Positions 19,687 to 26,794 of a stretch of 64,000 nt of DNA are shown in pieces. This DNA is from Clostridium saudiense (GTDB lineage Bacteria > Bacillota > Clostridia > Clostridiales > Clostridiaceae): NCBI RefSeq assembly GCF_000577815.1, contig NZ_CBYM010000002.1:62001-126000 (forward strand), written 5' to 3'. Under the pieces are notes generated by a model. The model saw nothing but the letters and a program-made list of their open reading frames with translations, did no database searches and was not told where the DNA came from. The translations under genes were made by a program, and so were the position numbers. The number at the start of each line of letters is the position of its first letter. The stretch's first letter is position 1.

Positions 19687-22149
19687 TCAAACTAGTACAG
19701 GCTCTTCTTTAATCTCCTTTATAATATCACTAATTACATAGTCTATTTTTCTATCTATCTTTTGTATATCTATATTTTTATCTCTTCCCTCTTTTCTTAA
19801 TGCCGAACTATATTCATTAATTTTATCCTTTATTTGTTTACAACAAAATAAAAACATTGCTTTTTGAGTTTGATCAAAATATTCATAAAATTTAACATAA
19901 AATTCATGATAAAATATAGCTTGCTTTAAAGGATAATGTAAATTAGCTGGTTTGTTACTATTATAATAAATTAACGTATGCGCATCCATAAAATTTTTAT
20001 ATGCATCATCACGATTATTATAAAACAATGTTGATTCTAATAAAAATCGTGCTTTATGAGAATCTAATTGATATGCATCCAAACTTTTTTCACTACTTGC
20101 ATATGCGTATGCAGAATCTAAATATAACTTTGCTTCTTTATAATTTTTAATATCCATTCTTGCTATAGCATATTGTAACCAAAAAAATGGATTATTTTTA
20201 TTAAACTCTAAATTTTTTGTTCTCTCATAAAAAGAAATAATATTTTCAGCAAAATTTTCAGCTTTTGAGTTTAAAATAATTCTTAGATTTGAAAATGCTA
20301 ATATTATTTTCATTATTTCTCTATATTTATAAATATAAGTTTGTTTATTTATATTTATCATCATTTTAACTAATATATCAACTACTTCCAAATCAAATTT
20401 ATTATTCTGTAAAATATAATATCCTACTATAGATGATTTTATAGAAATTTCATTAGAACCAAAGCTAAATAATTCATTTATATTATTATGTTTTGTAATA
20501 CTAGCACTCAATCTAGGAATACCAAGAATCAATAATATATTTTCTAAAGTTAGATTCAAATTAATAATGCTATTTACAAACACAATTATTATTAATTCTT
20601 TTATCTCTTTTTTTGTTTTTAAATTATCTATTATCTTATCAACCTTTTTAGATATTACCTCTGATTCAAATAGATAAAGTAAAATATCTCTTATTTGAGA
20701 ATTACATTCTTCAACAATAAACTTCTTTTTCTTTTTGAATGTATCATTTGCCTTTTTTCCCCAAAGGTTATATTCATTTATCAAATTAATCATTTTTTCT
20801 ATTTCATTATCAGAAAGTTTGTTAATATTATTAATAGAAATATTATTTTCATGAATTTGTAGCTTGTCAGCTAATTTAACATAAAAATTATCATTAATAT
20901 AACTTCTCGCTGAAAAAATAAATTTCATACTCTGTGATTTATGTAAATTAAAATACTTGAAATATTTTGAATTTAAATATAAATTGTAATTTTCTACAAA
21001 TATAAACTTTCGATTTGTATTTTTACTTATTATATCTAAATCATCAATAAAGTAACTATTAATTTCTGTTAATGTATATATATCTCCATAATTTGAAAGT
21101 TCCTTTTTTAAATATTCTAGAAATATAGTCTTTCCATTCCCTAAGTCTGAGGTTATTATTTCTAATTCAACATCAGCTAAAAGCTCTTTAACTATTCTAT
21201 CAGTAATATCTCTTTTTATAATATATTCATTCTTAGAATTATTAACCAAATGGTTATAATTTATTTTTCCATAAAACAACAGGTCCATTGTATCTTTATC
21301 TAAAAATTCTGAGCTTTTATATTCTTTAGGGTTAAATTTTTTAAAACACATTAGTTTAGGTTTTATAGTTTTTTCTTTATAACATTTTTTTATTTCTTGT
21401 ATTTTTTCAGCAAACCCTTCAGTTCCAATTTCTAATACTTGTCCGTATTTTCTCATAAGCCTTAAGCTTTTTCTGCTTGGGTTAAATGTTATAAAGAAAC
21501 ATTTTTCTTTTAATTTTTCTGTAGCTGCTATTAATTCCTGAATAGACCTATCATATTCTAGAGAATAACCTACAAAAATAATGCATTTTGAATTATTCAA
21601 ATCTTCTTCTAATAAAAAACTCCATTGATTAACGATTTCCTTACTCATATATGATTCATTCGTTAATTTAAATTCATTAAATACTGTATCTTCATTTAAT
21701 TTTTCTATATATCCATTCAAATGAATTACTACATCATTTTTATTATTATAATATCTTATTTTATCATTCGCAGTAATTGTAGGTCTATATTTACCAGAAT
21801 CTAAAGATGCTTTTTCAATAATATTATCATAATTAGTTGTATAAATTCTTTTCCAAGGTAAATTACTAATTATTTTCTGACTATCAGTATATGTTTGACA
21901 AATATATTCCTTTTTTAAAAACGAAATAAACATATCTATTCCTTTTTCTTCAATATATAGTTCAGAAATATACTCTAAATCTAAATCATCTTCATCCAAA
22001 TCAGCATCATCTATCATTTTTTTACTTAATCCATTTCCAAGAAGAAATTCTTCATTATTAATATTTTTTGCACCGTGAGAAAAACCTGCACCTGCAAACA
22101 ATATCGCATCTCCATTTAATATATGAAAAATAGCTTCATTTATATCCAT
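19687..22149 (-). CDS. SIR2-like NADase-type domain fused to a STAND-like P-loop NTPase; candidate antiphage defence protein (820 aa)
   Basis: Residues 1-260 form a SIR2-like (SIR2_2) domain: NAD-loop GAGFS (20-24), TTNYD with N106, H143 in HLNGY, and VGYSLEYD (193-200). A P-loop follows at 332-341 (ITSDLGNGKT), with a Walker-B-like strand FIFVENY (382-388) and a sensor-like KFIFSARS. The remainder to residue 820 is helical, with TPR-like spacing near 650-740. This architecture matches defence proteins such as Avs5-type SIR2-STAND, which deplete NAD on sensing phage; that function is inferred. GGAGAGAG precedes the ATG. The gene sits alone at the prophage's attL end, between two ybaK fragments. 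The first P-loop glycine is replaced. Confidence 0.75.
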   Translation of the reverse strand: MDINEAIFHILNGDAILFAGAGFSHGAKNINNEEFLLGNGLSKKMIDDADLDEDDLDLEYISELYIEEKGIDMFISFLKKEYICQTYTDSQKIISNLPWKRIYTTNYDNIIEKASLDSGKYRPTITANDKIRYYNNKNDVVIHLNGYIEKLNEDTVFNEFKLTNESYMSKEIVNQWSFLLEEDLNNSKCIIFVGYSLEYDRSIQELIAATEKLKEKCFFITFNPSRKSLRLMRKYGQVLEIGTEGFAEKIQEIKKCYKEKTIKPKLMCFKKFNPKEYKSSEFLDKDTMDLLFYGKINYNHLVNNSKNEYIIKRDITDRIVKELLADVELEIITSDLGNGKTIFLEYLKKELSNYGDIYTLTEINSYFIDDLDIISKNTNRKFIFVENYNLYLNSKYFKYFNLHKSQSMKFIFSARSYINDNFYVKLADKLQIHENNISINNINKLSDNEIEKMINLINEYNLWGKKANDTFKKKKKFIVEECNSQIRDILLYLFESEVISKKVDKIIDNLKTKKEIKELIIIVFVNSIINLNLTLENILLILGIPRLSASITKHNNINELFSFGSNEISIKSSIVGYYILQNNKFDLEVVDILVKMMININKQTYIYKYREIMKIILAFSNLRIILNSKAENFAENIISFYERTKNLEFNKNNPFFWLQYAIARMDIKNYKEAKLYLDSAYAYASSEKSLDAYQLDSHKARFLLESTLFYNNRDDAYKNFMDAHTLIYYNSNKPANLHYPLKQAIFYHEFYVKFYEYFDQTQKAMFLFCCKQIKDKINEYSSALRKEGRDKNIDIQKIDRKIDYVISDIIKEIKEEPVLV

Positions 22150-22298
22150 ACTCTCTCTCCTTAAAATAATTTTTGATACAACAACATTACCATATTTTAC
22201 TTTTTAATACAATTTTATTTATATTTTAATTTGTGACTTATTTATATATCTAAATAATATAAATTGGATTAAATTATACGTTTTTACTTATATAATTA

Positions 22299-22473
22299 TT
22301 ACTTTATTAAAAACTCAAAACTCACATTTACAACACTTATTAAATTATTAGAACGTTTTTTTATTTGATATCTAATCTTTCCAATACTAACAATAATAAA
22401 CTCTAATTCTTTAGCACTCTCATGTATAGATGTTTTATATTCACATTTTTGCCCTATTACTGAACAACCGCCA
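22299..22473 (-). pseudogene. Second ybaK 3' fragment, a diverged duplicate of the 3' end of the intact phage-borne ybaK
   Basis: The minus strand encodes GGCSVIGQKCEYKTSIHESA, then LEFIIVSIGKIRYQIKK, ending at TAA 22299-22301. It closely matches the C-terminus of the intact copy at 22494 (SPIGQKREYKTFIHESA) and not the host fragment. It has no start. It abuts CTTTTTATTTATGCACTAA, nearly the same sequence that abuts attL at 19637. Substitutions such as I for A in SIGKI show it is decaying. Confidence 0.8.
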
Positions 22474-22484
22474 CTTTTTATTTA
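22465..22484. other. Second attL-like junction
   Basis: CAACCGCCA (22465-22473) followed by CTTTTTATTTATGCACTAA parallels CATCCACCA followed by CTTTTTATTTATATACTAA at the left attachment site. It lies 2.84 kb inside the prophage, on the other side of the SIR2 gene. Confidence 0.55.
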
Positions 22485-22493
22485 TGCACTAAA

Positions 22494-22979
22494 TTATTTT
22501 ATTATATATTCAAAATTTCCCGATACTACATTTATTAAATCATTAGGATTTATTTTTATTTGATATCCAATTTTTCCAGCACTAACAATAATAAACTCTA
22601 ATTCTTTAGCACTCTCATGTATAAATGTTTTATATTCACGTTTTTGTCCTATTGGTGAACACCCTCCACGAATATATCCGGTATACTTCATAATATCATT
22701 AACATTAATCATTTCTATTTTTTTCTCACCAGTTATTACAGCAGCTTTTTTTAAACTTAATTCTTCTGCTACAGGAATAACAAAAACATACAACTCTTTA
22801 CTTGTTCCTTGTGATACTAAAGTCTTAAATACATTTGCTTCATCTATTCCAATTTTATGTGCTACTGATATACCATCTATTTTCCCATCCTTACTTTCAT
22901 AAGTAATCATTTCATAATTTATTTTCTTTGAATCTAGTATTCTCATTGCATTTGTTTTTACAACTTTTTCTTTAGACAT
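22494..22979 (-). CDS. YbaK/EbsC-type aminoacyl-tRNA deacylase-like protein, intact prophage-borne paralogue (161 aa)
   Basis: A full-length YbaK/aaRS-associated-domain protein. KTNAMRILDSKKINYE, VFKTLVSQ, the conserved YVFVIPVAEELSLKKAA, GYIRGGCSPIGQ and the C-terminal IIVSAGKIGYQI are all present. The family hydrolyses mischarged tRNAs (for example Cys-tRNA-Pro) in trans. The start is ATG 22979, preceded by GAGGAGGAG, rather than the upstream in-frame codon. It lies inside the prophage that destroys the host paralogue, so it may compensate. The two proteins are clearly distinct in sequence. Confidence 0.85.
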   Translation of the reverse strand: MSKEKVVKTNAMRILDSKKINYEMITYESKDGKIDGISVAHKIGIDEANVFKTLVSQGTSKELYVFVIPVAEELSLKKAAVITGEKKIEMINVNDIMKYTGYIRGGCSPIGQKREYKTFIHESAKELEFIIVSAGKIGYQIKINPNDLINVVSGNFEYIIK

Positions 22980-23070
22980 GCTTATCACTCTCCTCCTCAA
23001 AATCATAACATTATTTTACATAAATTAATACAAATAAAAAAGAGCCTATTACGGCTCATTAATATATAAA

Positions 23071-23235
23071 TTAGTGTTTAATTCTATTTTTCTTGCTTAA
23101 ATATCCAATAATCATAGCTTTACAGATTTTATCAATTTCAATAGTTTGCTCCTTCCCATTTATAAATCCTACTAACTTTAGATCTGAACATGCTTCAACT
23201 ATATTTAAGCTATCTATTTCTTTAATATTATCCAT
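23071..23235 (-). CDS. Small prophage protein of unknown function (54 aa)
   Basis: Begins MDNIKEIDSLNIVEACSDLK. AGAGGT lies before ATG 23235; the frame is open slightly further upstream. The start is 26 bp after the methylase stop on the same strand, so it is probably in the same SOS-linked unit. No motif is recognised. Confidence 0.5.
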   Translation of the reverse strand: MDNIKEIDSLNIVEACSDLKLVGFINGKEQTIEIDKICKAMIIGYLSKKNRIKH

Positions 23236-23261
23236 GACTTCTACCTCTTCAAACAATTCTT

Positions 23262-24017
23262 TTAATAATTAGTTATTATTAATTCCTTATATTTGCCTCT
23301 TCCTTCAGCAGATCTCGAAACTGAATAATTAACTTCAACCTCTCTTATATTAAATCCTTTATACCACTCTCTCACTTTTTCATGGTCATTAATAGTTAAT
23401 AAAAATTTACCTTTTAAACTTTTAAGCTTGTCTCTTAAAATAATATGTTCTTTTTCTTCAAACTTATTATCATATCCTGCAGTTTCAAAATACGGAGGAT
23501 CACAAAAGAAAAAACTATGTTCTCTATCATATTTATCAATAATTTTTTCAAAACTTAAATTCTCTACATATGTGTTACTTAATCTTTCCTTTATATCATT
23601 TAACATATTTTTATAAAATATTTTTTGACTAGGCTTAGTTGTAGTTCCATATCCATACACCTTACCCTTACCAGCAAAACTTTGAGTTATTAAATATAGG
23701 AATCTAATAGCTCTATGTATTTCAGTTAAATAATTTACATTGTAGTTTTTATACTCTTCAAAAATATCTCTTCCAGAAAACTCATACTCTAATAATCTTT
23801 CTATCTCTGGAGAATGATATTTTATCATTTTAAATAGATTAATTAATTCTTTATCTATATCATTTATAACTTCTATCTTACTCTGTTCTTTTCCAAAGTA
23901 AACCCATCCTGCTCCAAAAAACAGTTCTATATAACATGTATGCTCTGGAATCAAATCTATAATATCTTTCCTTAGTTTATATTTTCCTCCAACTCTACAA
24001 ATAGGCGGCTTTAACAA
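23262..24017 (-). CDS. DNA adenine methylase, D12/Dam class (251 aa)
   Basis: An N6-adenine methyltransferase of the alpha (D12) group. The SAM-binding motif is LFFGAGWVYFG near the N-terminus, and the catalytic motif DPPYFETAGYD lies near residue 175. The start is TTG 24017 with GGATGTGAT upstream. No cognate restriction enzyme is adjacent, so it is an orphan methylase that probably protects phage DNA or alters regulation. The recognition site cannot be read from sequence. Its promoter carries two LexA-type boxes. Confidence 0.88.
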   Translation of the reverse strand: MLKPPICRVGGKYKLRKDIIDLIPEHTCYIELFFGAGWVYFGKEQSKIEVINDIDKELINLFKMIKYHSPEIERLLEYEFSGRDIFEEYKNYNVNYLTEIHRAIRFLYLITQSFAGKGKVYGYGTTTKPSQKIFYKNMLNDIKERLSNTYVENLSFEKIIDKYDREHSFFFCDPPYFETAGYDNKFEEKEHIILRDKLKSLKGKFLLTINDHEKVREWYKGFNIREVEVNYSVSRSAEGRGKYKELIITNY

Positions 24018-24047
24018 AATATCACATCCTTTGTATAATTTATATTA

Positions 24048-24087
24048 ATTATAGCAAACATTTGTTCGTATTGCAAACATACGTTCG
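24048..24087 (-). promoter_or_regulatory. SigmaA-type promoter overlapped by two LexA (SOS) boxes
   Basis: On the minus strand, TTGCAA (24071-24076) and TATAAT (24048-24053) are 17 bp apart. CGAACAAATGTTTG (24055-24068) fills the spacer and CGAACGTATGTTTG (24074-24087) overlaps the -35. Both fit the Gram-positive LexA consensus CGAACRNRYGTTYG. This predicts SOS induction of the methylase. Confidence 0.75.
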
Positions 24088-24103
24088 CATTTTATATAAA
24101 ATA

Positions 24104-24136
24104 AAACTAGATATATTATTGAAATATATCTAGTTT
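24104..24136. terminator. Bidirectional terminator-like hairpin
   Basis: AAACTAGATATAT (24104-24116) pairs with ATATATCTAGTTT (24124-24136), flanked by A-rich and T-rich tracts. It separates the SOS-box promoter from the upstream 141-aa gene. Confidence 0.7.
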
Positions 24137-24248
24137 TTCTGCAATTTTCTTCTCTATTTTTTTACTAATTTAAAATAAAAATATATGATATGTTCTATAT
24201 TAAAGTAATTAAGTCTTTCAATAAATAATTATATTAATTAGTTTTTAT

Positions 24249-24674
24249 CTAGTATCCTCTAAATTTATGAAGTTCTGAACTTAATTCTTCATTTTCTTTA
24301 ATAAATTCTATTAAATAATTCTCCGTAATAACAAATTGATTATTATGTTTATCTTTTGTTGCTAATCTTTGCTCTCCATCTTTATCAGTAATTTGAAAGC
24401 TATGAATAATTCTATTTCTTTTAGATAAAATACCTTCAAACTTTCTTGCAATTTTAGTATTAGAATTCTTAGTTATAGTTTTACTTATTGGAGCAAGTAA
24501 TTCTCCTGATGATACATTAATTAAATCACTCCAATTATAAGAAGAGTCATTATCATTTCTTAATATATTTTCTATAATAAAAGCATTATTTGAATTAAAA
24601 GTACAAATTGCACTTCCTAATAAATTTCTGTAATACACTGATGGTAGTGCCTGTCTCGTTCTAACTTCTTGCAT
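24249..24674 (-). CDS. Small protein with an RNxxxH (HEPN-type) motif (141 aa)
   Basis: Begins MQEVRTRQALPSVYYRNLLG. The segment KRNRIIHSF matches the RX4-6H motif with Asn after Arg that marks HEPN ribonucleases, but I cannot confirm the fold. The C-terminus reads ELSSELHKFRGY. No membrane segment is seen. It stands in the prophage cargo zone, 83 bp downstream of an 86-aa gene on the same strand. GGAGGGG precedes the ATG. A toxin or defence role is possible but unproven. Confidence 0.6.
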   Translation of the reverse strand: MQEVRTRQALPSVYYRNLLGSAICTFNSNNAFIIENILRNDNDSSYNWSDLINVSSGELLAPISKTITKNSNTKIARKFEGILSKRNRIIHSFQITDKDGEQRLATKDKHNNQFVITENYLIEFIKENEELSSELHKFRGY

Positions 24675-24757
24675 TTTATCCCCTCCGTAATAAAAAATAT
24701 TAATATAATTATAACATAATTTTATTAATACAGTATTATTAAATTTTTAAAGATCAT

Positions 24758-25018
24758 TTACAAAGAGTTACCTAAACCATATGCTTTTTCTAAAAATACT
24801 TGTATGTCTCCTGCAAGTAAAGAATTATCATTAATATAAATATGACCATTATTTAAAAAAGTAGTCTTTTTTAATGCACCCAGAACATTAAAATACTCAT
24901 AATATATTGTTTCTGTTTTAAAACAATCATCTTCTTTAATTTTAAAATCTAAGATTTTAGCTTTCTCATGATATTTATTAAATCTTTCTAATAGATCATG
25001 TGGTATATTTTCAAACAT
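24758..25018 (-). CDS. Small prophage cargo protein of unknown function (86 aa)
   Basis: Begins MFENIPHDLLERFNKYHEKA and is predicted mixed alpha/beta. No family is recognised. GAGAGAGGTGG lies upstream of the ATG. It lies between the HTH gene and the HEPN-motif gene, all on the minus strand, so it could be the partner of the latter. Confidence 0.5.
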   Translation of the reverse strand: MFENIPHDLLERFNKYHEKAKILDFKIKEDDCFKTETIYYEYFNVLGALKKTTFLNNGHIYINDNSLLAGDIQVFLEKAYGLGNSL

Positions 25019-25112
25019 TTAATTCCACCTCTCTCTGAATAATTTCATAAGCTATTATTTTACTTAAATAGCTCCTCTTGTTTTATTCCGCTTTTTAAAA
25101 TCTAAAACTTTT

Positions 25113-25814
25113 TTAATAACAATAAGCTACACTTACTTGATCTATATTTTGGAACTTTAGTCCTTTTCTTAATAAATTCAACATTCCTTGTGAGAACTTT
25201 ATTCCAGCTTTATAATATTCATCTACTAACATTTGAATTAAGAATGTTGCATTTCTACCTCTTCTCTTCTTAAAATTTCTTATAGCTTCTCTTAATAACT
25301 CTTCATCAGCTATAGTTAATATCTTTTTAGCAAAATTACTATTATCTATATTTGTAACTGCTCTAGCCATTCTAACATTATTATGATTATCTATAGAAGC
25401 TTGTTTACTTTGAACCCTTGGCTCTTCCTCAATATTTTCTAAAGCTTCTTCAACTGAAATTTGTCCATTTAACGGTTTCTCTCCATTACTATCAATTCCT
25501 ACTTTAGGAGTTTTATCTTTTTTATTAATTACTTTGGTAGTTATAAGATGTTTTAATTTTTTATAAATATTAAAATTACCTGCTAACCCTTTTCTTTTTT
25601 CTATAGAAATATATTCAAGTTCTTCAAGTCTTTTTATACTTCTCTTTACTGTAGAGATAGATATATTAAGTCTTTCAGAAATAATATCAATCGAAGGATA
25701 ACTACATTGTTTTTCTGCATTATATAAACTTAAAAGATATGTGTATACTCTAAATTCATTAGATGTGATATTTTTATCTGTTATTAATTCATGTGATAAT
25801 TTTAAGAATTGCAT
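25113..25814 (-). CDS. Winged-HTH protein resembling replication-initiator/HTH_36 proteins (233 aa)
   Basis: The N-terminal winged helix (residues 1-90) reads TSNEFRVYTYLLS, SYPSIDIISERLNISISTVKR and SIKRLEELEYI, as in HTH_36 and plasmid or phage RepA-type N-termini. The C-terminal part (NFKKRRGRNATFLIQMLVDE) has no recognised domain. AGGAGGTGAC precedes the ATG. It is divergent from a small HTH gene, and the shared intergenic region holds a perfect 15-bp inverted repeat. It is either a regulator or a replication protein of a previous element. Confidence 0.65.
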   Translation of the reverse strand: MQFLKLSHELITDKNITSNEFRVYTYLLSLYNAEKQCSYPSIDIISERLNISISTVKRSIKRLEELEYISIEKRKGLAGNFNIYKKLKHLITTKVINKKDKTPKVGIDSNGEKPLNGQISVEEALENIEEEPRVQSKQASIDNHNNVRMARAVTNIDNSNFAKKILTIADEELLREAIRNFKKRRGRNATFLIQMLVDEYYKAGIKFSQGMLNLLRKGLKFQNIDQVSVAYCY

Positions 25815-25871
25815 TTGTAGTCACCTCCTATACATATTTGTTTATATATTTTATTTATAATTTTATTTTAA

Positions 25872-25955
25872 ACCATAGAGTTTAATTAGTCAATATTTAT
25901 ATTAAACTTATTTAAGTATTTTTAAATTATTTTGTTATTTATTAAACTCTATGGT
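25872..25955. promoter_or_regulatory. Widely spaced perfect 15-bp inverted repeat, putative operator pair
   Basis: ACCATAGAGTTTAAT (25872-25886) and ATTAAACTCTATGGT (25941-25955) are exact inverted copies, 54 bp apart, in the divergent promoter region of two HTH genes. The right copy lies between the -35 and -10 of the rightward promoter. Confidence 0.75.
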
Positions 25956-25960
25956 ATAAT
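25932..25960 (+). promoter_or_regulatory. SigmaA-type promoter of the small HTH gene
   Basis: TTGTTA (25932-25937), 17 bp spacer, TATAAT (25955-25960); ATAGGAGGTG and ATG 25983 follow closely. Confidence 0.75.
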
Positions 25961-25982
25961 TTTAATCATAGGAGGTGTTTAT

Positions 25983-26192
25983 ATGGCTCTAAAAGATGAA
26001 ATCAAAGGTTATATAGTATCAAATGGCTTTACAATAACTGATATAGCTGAAGAATTGAATAAACGTACTGGAACTGAATTTACTATGCAAAATTTATCAA
26101 ACAAAATAAGAAGAGAATCTCTTAAATATAGTGAAGTATTAGAGATTGCCGATATACTTGGTTATGATATTAAATGGGAGAAAAGGTCTTAG
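25983..26192 (+). CDS. Small HTH DNA-binding protein (69 aa)
   Basis: Begins MALKDEIKGYIVSNGFTITD and contains a Cro-like helix-turn-helix: TITDIAEELNKRTG, FTMQNLSNKIRR, then YSEVLEIADILGYDI. ATG 25983 is preceded by ATAGGAGGTG, so the open frame upstream is not translated. It is the only plus-strand gene between attL and the repressor, and it faces the winged-HTH gene across an operator-like inverted repeat. It probably controls itself and that gene. Confidence 0.8.
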   Translation: MALKDEIKGYIVSNGFTITDIAEELNKRTGTEFTMQNLSNKIRRESLKYSEVLEIADILGYDIKWEKRS

Positions 26193-26210
26193 TGTAATCT
26201 AAGGCCTTTT
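26181..26210 (+). terminator. Terminator overlapping the small HTH gene's stop codon
   Basis: AAAAGGTCTTAG (26181-26192) pairs with CTAAGGCCTTTT (26199-26210), including one G-U pair, followed by T-rich DNA. Confidence 0.75.
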
Positions 26211-26352
26211 TATTTTATATATAAGCAAATCACGAAGTGTATTAGCTAATTATATAGCTAATATATAATAAATATAAATAATTAAATATAGATTGTGGTT
26301 CATTATGAACTTTTTAAAAGTTTTATTATGATACTTTTAGTCTTGATATGAT

Positions 26353-26382
26353 AAAAGCACCTGGATTGCTCCTGGTGCTTTT
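26353..26382. terminator. Terminator-like hairpin
   Basis: AAAAGCACC (26353-26361) and GGTGCTTTT (26374-26382) with a T-rich downstream tract. A similar AAAAAGCACCTAAC hairpin lies at 46960. The rest of 26211-26440 shows no gene. Confidence 0.6.
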
Positions 26383-26440
26383 TATTTAGGATATTGTTTT
26401 GTATTTTTATAAAAATGTTTCTTAAACTTATTCTCTCTTT

Positions 26441-26749
26441 TTACATATTTCCTACTTTTTTAGTATTAATATATTCACTTCTTAATCCTTCTAACATATC
26501 TTTCCTATTAAATAAATATTCTTTTTGCTCATTTTCGTAATAGTATATATTATCTAAATAATTTTCACTATTAAACTCATAGTAAAATTTCATAAGAACT
26601 TCATTAATATAACATGTTATTTCAGCTAATATGCCATTTTCAACTTTAATATAACTTATTCCTGTATAGTTATCTAACTTTAAATTATCTATTAAATTGT
26701 AAGGAGTAAGCAAAGGTAAATATGTTAAGTCATATATTTCATTAAACAT
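26441..26749 (-). CDS. Small prophage cargo protein next to the SF2 helicase (102 aa)
   Basis: Begins MFNEIYDLTYLPLLTPYNLI and is rich in Tyr, Asn and Glu. No motif is recognised. GGAGGTGA lies 11 nt before ATG 26749; the frame also extends a few codons upstream. It lies 45 bp downstream of the helicase on the same strand and is probably translated from the same message, so it may be its partner. Confidence 0.55.
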   Translation of the reverse strand: MFNEIYDLTYLPLLTPYNLIDNLKLDNYTGISYIKVENGILAEITCYINEVLMKFYYEFNSENYLDNIYYYENEQKEYLFNRKDMLEGLRSEYINTKKVGNM

Positions 26750-26794
26750 TTTAATTCTTTTCACCTCCATTAAAATTTATATAAATAAAATAAA

